Shown: positions 45,034 to 57,330 of the stretch, piece after piece
Position numbering within the stretch: position 1 is the stretch's first letter
How the letters are laid out: each line of letters starts with the position of its first letter
Assembly: GCA_030549495.1 (NCBI GenBank)
Contig: JAUIRK010001028.1
Coordinates: 496,001 to 560,000, forward strand
Length of the DNA: 64,000 nt
Reading direction: 5' to 3'
Origin: Nectonema munidae
Lineage: Eukaryota > Nematomorpha > Nectonematoida > Nectonematidae
Program-made: the position numbers and the translations under genes
Notes under the pieces: generated by a model
The model's database searches: none
Told to the model about the DNA's origin: nothing
Seen by the model: only the letters and a program-made list of their open reading frames with translations

Positions 45034-46786
45034 TTAGTGGTTTGAAAAATATTGCACCCATATTGGGTCATTTGCCGTTTTTGTCAAAGAATAAATAAGT
45101 TAGTCTTTGAATTGAGAGCTATTTCTTTCTCTTTTCATGCCCAATTTGTAAATGTGCATTTTTATAAAAATGAAATATGACGACTCACACGTGTAATTTC
45201 GTTTTACTGCATTAAAGTCTGGTGGAGAAGAGGAACATAGGTGTCCTTTGAGTTCTGAAGTGTTAGCATCCACTTTTCTAAGCCCGTAAAGTGAAGCTGC
45301 GCTGGTAGTGAAGCACTTAAGCTCGGTAAACAAAATTATTGGTTGAACGATTGTACACATTCATGTTTGATAAATAACATGGGAATGTTTTTGCAAAATA
45401 TTATGTATGGTTTGAAAAGTTTCAAACAAATATCTGTTGTCAATAAGTCCCACAACATAGCAGAACAGTTGATATTATCTTCCTGCAAAGATATATTGAA
45501 TGTGCTAAGGAGTTGTAAAGTTGAAGCATATCTTCCTGTCAAACGATACCGTTAAAAGGCTAATAGGAGAGATGCCTGATGACATGACAGACTTGGTTTT
45601 ATTGATTTGAAATTCAATTTCCAATTTTTATGCTCAGATTGATGAAACGATGGATGATGCAAACTTGTCTCAGCCTTGTGTACCTACAATATGTATATCA
45701 CAAGAACCTGGTAGATAATTTTTTATTTTGCGAAACTCTTAGCAGTAGAACAACTGTAAGAAAAACATTTGACAAAGTGGTAAATTTTTTACAGCACATG
45801 GTATTAAGTCGGAATCTGGCTAAGCAAAAATCTCCAGATGTAAACGGTACCCAGTGCGCCGAGCCATAAAACCATGCACGATGAGTTGAAAAATGTTTTC
45901 AATGAAGTCAAAAACAGTGTATTTCCTTAAAGCAACTGCTTCAAATCTTGTTTGTTTTCAATTTGAAAAATTCTTGCTTCACTTAAACGTGAGGTGGCTT
46001 TCCAAAGAAAATTTCCAAAGGGATACTATGGAAAAAAATCCAGCAATTTCTGGAAGGCAAAACTAGATATGCATGTAGAATTTTCTGATGTCCGTTTTCG
46101 TATATTTCTATCATTTTTAGTGAATATATTTGAATATATGAATTCATTTAACTTTGCGCTGCACGGAAAAGAAATCAGAGTACTCCATTGTAATAAAAAT
46201 GACAGCTTTTGAAATGAAGCTGGAATAATTGCATTCTTTGACAAGAAAAATTTTGCTTGATTTTTGAATATATTTGTTGATGAAAATAAGATTTTCATTA
46301 ATAAAAAATGTCCTGGAGGCCACAGAACACCTTGCAGCAGCAAAGAAATTTATCTTTATTTTCTTAATCTACACCAAATTTGAAAATACCATCAATTTAT
46401 CAAAAACCTATTTGTAGTCTCGATTAGTAATCTGGCCTCAGAAGACTTCTTAATTCAAGAACCGTTTATTGACTGGTTTGAATGGACAAAGCAGGTGCCA
46501 TTTATCCCATTGAGATTTGGATTGTTCAGACAATTTTTGAATAAACAATGGTGTCGATTTTTAGTGCAGTAGTTTATATGTTGATTTATTAGCTAGTAAA
46601 AAATTATAGTTAGACCGCTACACCAAAAATTTTTAGAAAGTTTGTGAACAACTCTTCAAGCTCAACCACGGAACAAAATCATTCATATATAATAGATCAC
46701 TACTCATCAGATGTAATTAAGTTTTTATCCCTCCTTATTGCTATTTACCAGTTATTGAAACGGATGGTCACAGTCTAACTCTATAG
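45034..46786 (+). pseudogene. hAT transposase relic, ZBED5-like (right mirror arm)
   Basis: Starts TAGTGGTTTG, a hAT-like end. Traces in order: FRFTALKSGGEEEHRCPLSS (BED-finger region, about 45185-45250), AEQLILSSCKDILNVL (45460), LVYLQYVYHKNLVDNFLFCE and VRKTFDKVVNFLQHMVLSRN (45670-45800), QRKFPKGYYGKKSSNFWKAK (46000), DFLIQEPFIDWFEWTKQVPF (46445). Frame changes and stops break it. It is the inverted near-copy of 19907-21690; over the 79-codon central frame the two proteins are identical, and the C-terminal block differs by two residues. Confidence 0.75.
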
Positions 46787-48689
46787 AAGTGGACGTTAAT
46801 GAAAAAAATAGATTTTAAATATTCATTCTAAGACAACTTAAAACAAGAAAAATAATATCGAAAATCTACTCAGAAGACAAACAAGTCTAATAAATACTAT
46901 AAAAAAGATATATAATTAAAAAAATTGAAAATTATTGGGGGAAAAAGGCTTTTTCGTCTCCCTGGAAATCACATTGATGACAGATTTGTTATGAAGACAA
47001 CCAATTGAAATAACTTTCTTTGGTTTAGTCTAGTATGCTGTCAAAGACATTCATTATTTTTTGAAATCAATTCAACGTTTTCACCAGTTTCATTGGACTC
47101 CATGCTATATTCGGTAAAGTTTTTAAAAAAACCCTCGCTATATTTGATGATGATGATGGTATTTTTGTCAATAGCCACAAATACTGTAATGCATGTGTAT
47201 ATGGTAATGAAATACTGTATATCAATGGCTGAAATGCAGTATATTTTAGCCAATCCAACCACTGAAAGATGTAATCTAGCTAAATTGAGCGCGGGTCTCA
47301 AGCTTGGGTAAATGGGGAAGATTAGAGTGAGCAAGAGAATTCGGTTATAAAAATTTCCTTAAAAATTTTCCTATGATCACGATGGTAAAATCAAACAATT
47401 TTCTATCTTGATATGATTAATCATTTTATTAATTTCATTAATAAAAATGCGGCAAAATATTTACTGGGGACGACCTGAGATCAAAATTAGTTATCAAATG
47501 TTTGCCCAGTTGTAAAATTAGGGGGCTCTTGTTTAAATTTCTGGATACATTACCGCATCCGATTAACTATAGCTCAATTTAAGATTAATTAGTATATCAA
47601 ATCAACCGAAAATTATTAAAAATAAATTTAAAATATTCATTGAAAAACTTAGCCTTAAAACAAGAAAAGTTATATGAAACCTCTACTTACAAGGCAGATA
47701 AGTCAGATAAGATAAGGATATAAAATTGAAATTATTTGTCAGGGGTGGTGGGCAGTTTGGGAGAAGTTTTACTATAATGATGTTATTGATAGAATTGTCT
47801 CGGCATCAGCATAATCGGTCTATTCAGCATTCGTAAATTTTCCGATGATTACCGATCCTTTGAGCCGAAATACAAATTGTTTATATTAGCAATCTCATGA
47901 GAGTATGAGAGCTTTTGTATTTCATGCATAGCCCTTTCGTTATATGATATGAAAAAGCACTATTTTTGCTAACCATTTTGTTAAAAAAATATCACGTAAA
48001 GATATGTTTCACATAAATCCAATCTTGTGTTTGTCATGTGAAAACTTATTTGATTTAATTTCAAGCATCCTCCAAGAAGAAATACATTAGAAGGAAAAGT
48101 GTGAGAAAAACTGATGTTTTTAAATTTTAATTTGATAATTTAGAATTTTCAAATATTATTATAATTACTTTTATTTTTCAGGAAATGTTTTAATATGATG
48201 TTTAATAATAAACACCCTTTTATCATAAGCATCAATTCAAAAGCTTTTAGAATAAAGAATTTTTAAAATTAGGTACATTACAGTATTCAAAAGAATTTAA
48301 CATGGACATCAGCCAGCATTGGAATTTTATAGCGTAATCTACATTGGTCAGTAAATTGCAATCGTTAAATCACTATTGTATTAAAAAAGAGGGAATAGAA
48401 AAAATGATTGTAAAATGTTTATTAATCGTCTTCAGATACTGGATGTTTTGCAAACTTGAAGAGTGAATGAGTACTCTTTTTTATACACTGGTTTTTATAT
48501 AAAAAAAGTGTGTATGTGATTTGTGTAACATTCTTTAAGTTCAAAATATAAACGTTTTGTAAAAACACATATAGATAATAATCCAAAAATATAACAATAT
48601 AAATTATTTTATTAAATTTCATGTATTTTGATCTTTTAAATAAAAGAGGTGACTCCATTTGCGTCTCCATATATTTTACATATGTATAA
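46787..48689. other. Repeat fragments, no gene
   Basis: 46796-46925 is the inverse of 18618-18755; 47398-47442 is an exact inverted copy of 50577-50621; 47500-47700 resembles the inverse of 18620-18840. ORFs in this stretch are short and featureless. Confidence 0.5.
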
Positions 48690-48697
48690 ATTTATAC

Positions 48698-50737
48698 CAC
48701 CGGTTCCCAACCGAAAGGAAATTTGGGTGTTTCAGGGGGAAATTCTAGTCTGGAATTAAAATTTAGCCTTGTGTTCTTCTCTTCTCAGGAGTACCAGTTT
48801 CCTGAACTTTACCTGCTTTTATTCTTATGTTTTATTTTCTTTCTTCTTTTTTAGTTTGTTCTTTTCTATTACATGACTTAAAATGATCTCTCTTGTTCTT
48901 TACAGGTCCGCAAGTGATCATCTCGAAAAAACTGATATATTCAGAAGCATATCTAGACTTCGGTTTTACGTTCGTTGTGAATAACGGGGAACATCTGCCA
49001 CAATGTGTCATCTGCACAAATACCCTGGGGAATGGTAGCATGAAGTCATTCCAGCTGAAGCAACATCTTCAAGGATGCCACCCCGAACTACAGAACAAGG
49101 ATCATGAATACTTCAAGCTGAAACAAAATTATCTGAAGAACTCAACTGGAACGTTTCGCCAGCAAACGGACGCTATTGTGAAAGCGTCGTATGAAGGCTC
49201 GTACAAGATTGCGAGGGAGAAGAAACCACACACAATTGGTGAAACATTGGTGAAGCCCTGTATGGTGCAGTGCGTGAAGTTGGTCCTTGGTAAGGCTGCC
49301 TACAACAAGATGACCCATATTTCCCTTTCAAACAACACGATTCGGTCACGGATCAATGATATGGCTGAGAGCATCAAGAACCAAGTTATTCAACAGGTTC
49401 GAAGGTCACCGTTTTTTTCGATTCAACTTGACGAATCGACAGATGTTGCTAATTGAATTCCTCTTGTGCAAACCTCTTCAGACCACGACCAAAGCTCAGG
49501 ATGTGATGGACCTTATCAATGGCTTTTTCGAAGACAGCAACATCAGCTGGGAGTCTCTGGTTGGGGTGTGCACGGATGGTGCCCCAGCCATGCTTGGCTC
49601 TCGATTGGGGCTCGTCACGCTAAAGAATCTGGCAGTGGAATCGACACACTGTCTTATCCACAAAGAGGCGCTTGCTTCGAGAACTCTCTCCAAGAACTTC
49701 AAGCAGCATCTCGAGACTGTAATCAAAGTCGTCAAATTTATCAAGGGTTTCGCTCTGAACACTCGGCTGTTCCGTCGGCTCTGTAAAGGCATGGAAGCCG
49801 ACCACGAATCGTTGATGTTTCATACTCAGGTGAGGTGGCTCTCAAAGGAAAAGATGTTGCAGTGAGTCCTGGAATTGTGTGATGAGGCGGTAGCCTTCCT
49901 TCCGGCCCAAGAGAATGTTGTGCTTCTGGAGGCGTTGAAGGATGAGTTTTTCCGTGTGCGGCTGTCCTACTTGTCCGATATTTTCAGTGCATTGAACGAG
50001 CTCAACAGGAAACTGCAGGGCAAAGGGACCAACATTCTTTTTCAGTAGGACAAGATCAGAGCCTCGTGGCTAAACTGGAACTGTGGAAAAGAGTTTTTCC
50101 TCATTTCTCGCTCTGAACGAATGTGTGGAGGATATGGAAGATGGTCTCCTGATCCAATAGCCGAGGATATCAAACAACACCTCGAAGGCTTGGAGGAAGA
50201 ATTCAAGTATTACTTCCCGGGGATCACAAATGAGAGTAACGAGAACAAGCTTATCAGAGGAACGTTGATGATGTGCCAGAAGCGAGGCAGGAAGAGTTCT
50301 TGGACTTGAAAAATGACTCTGAAGCGAAGGATACCTTCTAAAATACGGAACTGGAAGAATTTAGGACCCAAGTCCGAGGAACCTACCCACTTCTTGCGAC
50401 CATTGCTCTGCGGATATTGGTCCAGTTTTCTTCCACCTACCTGTGTGAGACAGGATTTTCGGCACTGGTACACCTCAAAACAAAGGCACGCAACAAGTAT
50501 GGGGTGGAGGCGGATCTTCGATGTGCGCTCTCCATAACCTACTTATACTTTATATAACCTACCTTACTCCATTAACATTAATGAAATTAATAAAATGATT
50601 AATCATATCAAGATAGAAAATAGTAAATAGACTCAGTATGTTTTAACTGTTCTTTCTATCATACACATGAAGGGGGAAATCTGGATGGTTGAATTGGGTG
50701 CAGGGGGAAATGACAGAAAAAAGGTTGTGAACCACTG
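48698..50737 (+). mobile_element. hAT element, ZBED5/SCAND3-like, with ends
   Basis: 2040 bp from CACCGGTTCCCAACC to GGTTGTGAACCACTG, flanked by ATTTATAC (48690-48697) and ATTCATAC (50738-50745), an 8 bp target duplication with one mismatch. It is richer in G+C than the flanks. Confidence 0.85.
48893..50537 (+). pseudogene. hAT transposase (BED finger, RNase H-like core), broken
   Basis: Order: CVICTNTLGNGSMKSFQLKQ and HLQGCH (BED zinc finger ligands C, C, H, H; 48998-49062), AYNKMTHISLSNNTIRSRIN (49302), FFSIQLDESTDVAN (first Asp region), then after a frame change LVGVCTDGAPAMLGSRLGLV (49557), ESTHCLIHKEALASRTL, and HTQVRWLSKEKMLQ (49828). Near 50380-50510 the hAT dimerisation end reads, in pieces, RILVQFSSTYLCETGFSALV and RNKYGVEADLRCAL. 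Roughly four or more breaks, so inactive, but far better preserved than the other hAT copies. Confidence 0.85.
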
Positions 50738-50745
50738 ATTCATAC

Positions 50746-51195
50746 TAAATATATACATATGTTTTATGTACGAAATATTTAGATGATTTTCGATTTAAAG
50801 TTAGGGGTCCCAAAGAAAAAGGTTTTGTGACTTATGATTTTTTAAAAATAATTTTTGAGTTAACTGATAATAATATATATAATATAGTGTAGGTTTCTAA
50901 ATTTTTGAATACCCCAATTAATTGTTGCTTATAAATTAGTACGTTATTTAAAAAAGTAATTATTTATTTATAATTACAAGTAAAACAAATAAATGTTTAA
51001 AAAAAAGGCATTATTTTAGGATTAAATTTAGTTAAAATATAAAAAATTATTTGTAATTTGATATAATTAGTTGAATCTAGGTTAATACTAATAATCTCAG
51101 AAAACAAACTTTATTATTAAAAAATAAACTAATAAAAATTGGAAATTTGAATATATAAAAACATAATTACATCAAAAATTTTATCTGTTATAAAA
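50746..51195. other. AT-rich sequence without a recognised gene
   Basis: No supported feature. Confidence 0.4.
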
Positions 51196-51395
51196 ATTAG
51201 AACCATATAAAAAATCGATTAAACTGTAATTGATAAGTTATTTTGGGAACACACGAACTAAAGAACATGAATATAGAGACAAGCCTTCATAAAGTGTTTT
51301 ATAAGTTAGAAAAGACACTTTAAGATAATAAAAAAAAGTAAAACACAACTATTCAGACGAGATTAAGTAATTTGATATAAAAATACCTTAAAACC
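51196..51395. repeat. Dispersed repeat A, copy 1 (empty Helitron site)
   Basis: From AACCATATAAAAAATCGATT to AGATTAAGTAATTTGATATA. 51196-51380 matches 57766-57937 almost base for base and then continues as TTTGATATAAAAA, the sequence found after the Helitron at 58484. This is therefore the unoccupied form of that target. Confidence 0.9.
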
Positions 51396-51559
51396 AAGAT
51401 ATCGTCTGCGTCAGACTTAAGACGGGATAATTTGGAATAATTTGAATAATGTCAGAAAACAACTCTATTATTAAAAAAACAAATAAAAAATTAGAATATA
51501 TAAAAAATTTATAATTACATGTAAAATATTATCTATATTATAAATTATAAAAATAACCA

Positions 51560-51700
51560 TTTAAAAAAATCAATCAAACCATTATTGATAAGTAATTTTA
51601 CGAGTACACGAATTAAAGAACTGAACTTCTATATAGACACAAATTTTCAAAAAGTGTTTTAGAGTATTAAAAGTTAGAAAGGATGCTTAAAATAATGGAT
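51560..51700. repeat. Dispersed repeat A, older copy 3
   Basis: AACCATTTAAAAAAATCAAT, TTGATAAGTAATTTTACGAG and CACAAATTTTCAAAAAGTGT follow the same order as copy 1 with many changes, 165 bp downstream of it. Confidence 0.65.
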
Positions 51701-53759
51701 TATTATAAAGATAATAAAATAGTAAAATATAACTATACGTTTGAAAACAACGACATAGATAAACTGAGATAAAATCAATAAGAAAAAAAATAAAATAAAA
51801 TAAAATACTATAAAGGTGGGGTATTTCACGAAGAATGAAAATATTTGCACTGCTTGTATAGAACTTAAAGAAGGAAAGCTGTTATGGATAACATTAAACA
51901 CGCACTCGAGTCATAAACATTGTTTTTCTTTTGTTCTTTCAAATTTCATTGTGAACATTTCTCGCAAACAAACTTTTCTTACATTCATTATATATTAAAA
52001 TTTCAATTTTCTCAACCATGCTTATTTTAATACGCCTAAAACTGCATATAAATATTTGTGCATTTTAGGTATGAAGAAGATGATTTGAAGAAGAAGATGA
52101 TTTATTGATATCACATAAATGGTTAAAAGATTCTTTTGATATACACATCTTCCAATTATCGTTATACCGTCTCAAAAAAATCTTATTTTTACTACTCTCC
52201 ATCCTTACTTACATACGCCTAACCTAGATTATAGGAAATTCAATCCGCAATCTAAAGTCTAGACAACCGTACCCACATCAATAATTAATCCATCTAATTA
52301 CATTAAAATTTCTTAATTTTAATATTTTAGAAGAAGAAGAAGAGCGTTTATTATTAATAGATTTAATAAAAAATGCATAATGAGAAATATAATTAGTTTT
52401 CTAGTTAAAAAGGCAAAGGGACGAGTTAATAGTCCATCGGGATGGCTGGTAAAACAGTAAAATAAAACTTTGAAACATCATCGATGCTTGAAAGAAAGAG
52501 AAAATCTACAGAAAGCGTTTAGTCATAATCTGTTTGTGGAAGCGAAAGGATGATGTTAAGAATATATAATGCATAGTGGATATAACTGTATACTTTATCA
52601 AATTATGTTTATCAATATCATTGATACATAAAAAAGAATGGGTGTGATTTTGTGTCAAGTGTTTCCATTAAGTTATATTTGTATGTAACATAAAAAACCG
52701 TATATGTGTTTATATAAAAAAGAATATAAGAGATGTAAGTGGTGAGTTTGAACATGTGGATATGAAGTAGTTGGATTGAAAACCTTTTTTTAGAAAAATC
52801 TAAAATCTAAAATCTTTTTTTAGTTAAACAAATTAATTTTAGAATTTAAATAGCATTTTTAAAAATTTCTTTAAGTTTTTAGTATAAATATTCTATATGC
52901 TTAGTCTCTCATATCTTTCTAAGATGATTCATAGACTTTTGCTATTGTTAACGATTTTTAAATATAAGTGGGAAACGTAAATCAAACTTGTGTAATTTGG
53001 TTAAAAGATTCTTTTGAAATCATGTTGAAATACACAAGCGTCAATTTTTTTTTATCATAAATGCATGTCTTCACCTTTTAAAAACCATTGTGCATTGATT
53101 ATATGTTTCTCTGAACTCATCATGTTGCATAGCCTATATAAAATAATTTCAATTTTAATTAAAAGCATTGAAAATTTTTGGCTTAAACAATCTCATTATC
53201 TGTTTGATTTTTCTTTTTTTTCTTAACAGTCTTTTTCTACTATTTGTTCTTTTCCTCTGAAATTGTGTTATATGTCCCTTTATTTAATATAACTAATAGG
53301 CGTAAAACCTAATACAAACACAATCAAGCAATATTTTTTGTATTTTTTAATTATAAAATTTTTTTAGTAAAATTTATAAATTGATGATGTATTATTCAAA
53401 AATACTTATAATTTAATGAATGGTAAATTTAATATACTATAAATTAATCTTTTTTTGATGCTTCAAAAAAATTTTTATTATGAAATTAAATTAAAATATA
53501 ATTACTCATAGAATTATCCAAAATAAATATTTATGGGCTTCGCAATTTGATTAGTTATAATTAAACAGTTGGTTAGCTGGGGTCTCAATAGACCCTGCAC
53601 CTAGAAAAGATGTAACATAAACTGGATTTGGAAATTTTTTGGTATAAATTTTCCTCAAATTTTGAAAAATATGAGTAAACCCTTCTAAAAAATGTTCCAA
53701 AATTCCCTCCCAACACATATTAGCATTATTATTAGTATTCTATTTATCATTATACCATA
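51701..53759. other. AT-rich sequence without a recognised gene
   Basis: Over 2 kb without a supported feature. Short frames at 51674-51998 are low-complexity. Confidence 0.45.
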
Positions 53760-54080
53760 AAGGTTGAAGAATTAAATCAAAAAATTAATAAATTAGGTGC
53801 TAATAGTCTGTGCAAAACTGTCGAAACTAAAAGTAACGAAGATTGTAATGCTGAGTCATAAATTAATATGGATAATTTAGATGATTATTTTAGTCAAAAA
53901 AATTAGAAGGTCGAACCTAAGCTTCTGTTGTTCGAAGGAACACCAATAAAAAGTACGCAAAAGATGAACCATTGATAAAATTTTGGATAAAAATAAAGAA
54001 ATTCAAAAATTAGTTACAGATGATGAAGTTTTAGAGCTTAATTTCTCAAAAGAAATAAATGATGACAAAAAGATAAAAGT
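53760..54080 (+). pseudogene. LINE ORF1-like fragment
   Basis: In broken frames it shows KVEELNQKINKLGANSLCKT, 'VEPKLLLFEGTPIKSTQK' and NKEIQKLVTDDEVLELNFSK. The last part resembles KNQILKELVDEDKIF at 55786, suggesting the same ORF1 family. Coiled-coil-like start. Tentative. Confidence 0.4.
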
Positions 54081-54096
54081 CTCCTAGACTAGAGAA

Positions 54097-54250
54097 AAAT
54101 ATTTATTCTTTTTAAATATATCGTTGGCTCCCCTTACTTTTAAAAATGAAAGATAAACCTAGTCTTTAATAATTAATTTTTATCAAATTATGCACATACG
54201 AAACTAAAAGTAAGGGGAGCCAACGATATATTTAAAAAGAATAAATATTT
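54097..54250. mobile_element. MITE with 46 bp inverted arms, copy 2
   Basis: Same length and arms as 39381-39534, again followed directly by the 156 bp unit array. Confidence 0.8.
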
Positions 54251-54895
54251 TTTGATTTGAACATTTTTCGATTCTTTGATTATTCGATAATAAATATTTT
54301 TTGATTTTAACATTTTTCGATTCTTTGATTATTCGACAAATATAATATTTAAAATTGTTCAAATTGCAAAGTATAGGTAATAACTTTTGTAACATCGTAT
54401 GAGGTAGCAAAATATGAACAGAAACTTTGATATTTTTTGATTTTTTAAAGAATATTTTTCGTTTCTTTGATTACAGAATTTTATTTTGATTATTTGACAA
54501 ATATAATATTTAAAATCGTGCAAATTGCAAAGTATAGGTAATAACTTTTGTAACATCGTATGAGGTAGCAAAATATGAACAGAAAGTTTGATATTTTTTG
54601 ATTTTTTAAAGAATATTTTTCGATTCTTTGATTACAGAATTTTATTTTGATTATTTGATAAAATATATTATATAGGTTGGAGATGAATTATCGCGGTATA
54701 CAGGTTGGAGATGAACCAACGTAGTATACAGGTATAATGTATATAGGTAATAACTTATGTAGCATCGTCTCCCCGAATGAGGTATATCAAATCTTACATC
54801 TAGCAGAATGTGAACAGAAAGTTGAACATTGTCTCCCTGGTTATTTGTACATGGAATAGAAACCATCGTAGTATACAGGTTGGAGATAACTATAT
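54251..54895. repeat. Copy of the 39.5-40.3 kb tandem-array block
   Basis: Two full 156 bp-type units, then the 28 bp 'GGTTGGAGATGAATTATCGC' units. Relative to the first block it lacks about 100 bp before the 28 bp array and has fewer 28 bp units. Confidence 0.8.
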
Positions 54896-54905
54896 ATTTT
54901 TTACT

Positions 54906-55061
54906 GAGCCTCAATGTTTGTAAGGGTGTACCTCTCTGCTTAAAAGTTGAAGGTCAGGGGTTCAATCCCTAAGGCTCCCAACTCTTATGATAAGCCAAGA
55001 GCCAGCTTTCAAGTTTCGACAACTTATAAGCTGCGTCAATTCAACAAACAACAACAACAAC
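54906..55061 (+). mobile_element. tRNA-derived SINE
   Basis: The first 73 bases look like a tRNA: GAGCCT at the start pairs with AGGCTC near 54978, and a T-arm with B box GGTTCAATCCC (54959-54969) is flanked by AGGG/CCCT. The A box is diverged. A non-tRNA body follows, ending in a (CAA)n tail (about 55041-55061). A tRNA head plus simple-repeat tail is the standard SINE form, copied by a partner LINE. Confidence 0.7.
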
Positions 55062-55148
55062 TATATATTTTTCTGAACGTTCTAGTTTAACTTTTTTAAT
55101 GGCGAATTGTTTTAAATTTTAACATCTACTATTATTTTTTTTCCTAAA

Positions 55149-56150
55149 ATGAATGAGGAAAGTTGGAAATGTAAAAATTCTTATAAAGTTTCCTCACGTT
55201 TAGTTAAGTGTGATTGTGGTTCCAACTGGTTGCGTTATTGCTCCCAGAAAAACTCTCTATTTAAAGTTTTGGACAAGTATAATGCTCAAGGAATTAAGTG
55301 GCATTGTTTAGCTTGTCGTTTTGGTGAAATGAAAAATGATAAAAAGATAATCCACTACTAACTGATCTAGTAAATGCTGTAAATAGTTTAAAAGAACAAG
55401 TATAGGAACAAAACAAAGTGATTTCCTCTATGAAATCTAATTATGAGAATCACATTGAGCAATGCAAATTTCCTTAAATTCTAAATCCACTTATGCTTCA
55501 GCAGTGAAAAACTTTAAATTAAATAAAGAAAATACTTTATATATTAAATCAGACACTTTAAAAATGGAAGAATTTACTAATAGAGCAACTACAATTCTTA
55601 AAAATGTTAAAGTTGTATCCAACAAACTTTCCAAAAAAGCATTTAGGCTACGTTTTCCTGACAACGAAAGTTTGGTTAAAGCAGAAAACTTATTAAAGAA
55701 AAAGTATTGACGGTACACACTAAAGTTTTGTTATCTCAACAGAAGTCCCTAATGACTCAATAACTAGTTTGATTTTAAGTAAGAATCAGATCCTTAAAGA
55801 ATTAGTTGATGAAGATAAAATTTTCTAAATTTTTTTTTCAAAAGAAATTAAAAATGTGGGAAAAAATTATTGTTCTGAAAGTAGCTCCGAAAATTTTTCC
55901 TTATCTGAAACATGATTTTTCTTTCTTTTTTGAAATGGAAGTAATTAGATTTAAATCTTTTTTCTCGCATATCCAATGTGGAAACTGTTTGCTCTTCGGG
56001 CATACTACTTCCAATTGTAAAAAAGAAACAGTATGTAAGTACTTTTCATCTTCATACAAATCTGATACATGTTGCGTTAAAGATTCTCCTATAAATACAA
56101 GTCTTTCACGTGCAAAAAATTGAGAACATTTTCAAACTATTTTATTTGTC
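55149..56150 (+). pseudogene. LINE ORF1 relic: PHD finger, middle domain, CCHC knuckle
   Basis: First frame (55149-55361): MNEESWKCKNSYKVSSRLVK, CDCGSNWLRYC, KWHCLAC, a PHD-like Cys/His pattern. Second (55462-55710): ASAVKNFKLNKENTLYIKSD and SKKAFRLRFPDNESLVKAEN, probably the RNA-binding middle. Third (to 56123): HIQCGNCLLFGHTTSNCKKE then CKYFSSSYKSDTC, a gag-like CCHC knuckle. PHD plus knuckle in ORF1 is known from CR1, I and Jockey group LINEs. Three breaks or more. Confidence 0.65.
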
Positions 56151-56249
56151 CATTTTTTGAGAAAGAACTAGATTATGTCAAAAGTATCACGCAAACGTAT
56201 GATTGATGGAAGTAAGAATTTTAGTTTTAATAATATTATTTGATACTAT

Positions 56250-57330
56250 CAGTGATGACTAGAGCACGGGAAAGTCAATAAGGTTAATTTCTATAAAATT
56301 AATCTCTAACGTTTGAAAAAGTCAAAACAAAGATTTAGAACTTGATAAAGTGTGAATCAAACAAAAATATAAAGTCAATTTTTCAAATTTAGGTCAATAA
56401 AGTCAATTTCCAATAGTTTTTATTGAAAAATATTGGAAATACTCTGAAACTGATTGGAGCTTTGATACTTTAAATTCAAAAATTTATAAAGAAGGAAAGT
56501 TTAAATGAATAGGTTAGTAGAACTTCACTCACAATACACATAATTATGAATGTGTTGACAACGGTTTTATATTAATACTGAATGGGTATGAGAGTATACA
56601 GAATTTTAGAACATGTTATAAAAGTAAGTTAAAACAAGACGAAAAATGTGAAAAATTTCATAAATACTTTCAAAAAAATTATAAGTTTTGGAGCGATCAT
56701 TTTTGCCAAAGTCATATAAAACTTTGGACAATACTGGGTTTATTGCGCGTCTTTGTTTGATCGCATTCGTGTGCTTGTAGTGTATACAAAGGTGGGTTAG
56801 AAATTTTTTCTATCACCTGCATAGTTGTTAATGAGGCAAAAAATGGCCAGCTCAAAAAGAGAAGGTTACCTTTTCATGACTGTTATCTAAGAAAGAATTC
56901 TTGTTTTTTAAAAATACTTATTTTTTCCCTTGCCTTTAAAAATTATGCCAAAAACTGTGAATTCTTCTTCACAAAAAGTTAAAGAAATCTCATTTAAACT
57001 TCTTAAAGAGTTTACTTCAGCTACTAAAAGTGGACTCTATTGAAAACTTTGTAATAGCATTGTTAAGCACAGCAAATATTTTTTTGTTGAAAGTCCTAGA
57101 AAGACTGAAAAACATTCAACTAAAAAGAATTGAAAATTTCCTACTTCTTTTGTTCAAACATATATAAGTGACAATAACTTTGTAAAGAAAGTAACAGAAT
57201 ATTTTTTTCAGAAAATATAACTTTGAATAAATTAAATCATGCTTCGATTAAGATTTGTTCAAATATATGAAGTACAATTGTCCAAATGCAAATTCTTGTC
57301 GATATTATATTACAAGTCTTGAAGAAAATA
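56250..57330 (+). pseudogene. hAT relic (CGGBP1-like type), left half
   Basis: The flank carries AAGTCAATTTTTCAAATTTA and GGTCAATAAAGTCAATTTCC (56370-56415), matching the ends of the hAT at 13113. 56945-57170 encodes PKTVNSSSQKVKEISFKLLK, EFTSATKSGLYCKLCN, SIVKHSKYFFVESPRKTEKH, the N-terminal C2H2-type finger. The copy is interrupted at 57331 by a Tigger element and resumes at 61690. 56430-56900 is unexplained sequence that may be a further insertion. Confidence 0.6.

Noticed and set aside
49466-49823. Overlapping ORFs of about 67-106 codons on both strands
   Set aside because: Shadows of the hAT transposase reading frame, long only because this stretch is less AT-rich.
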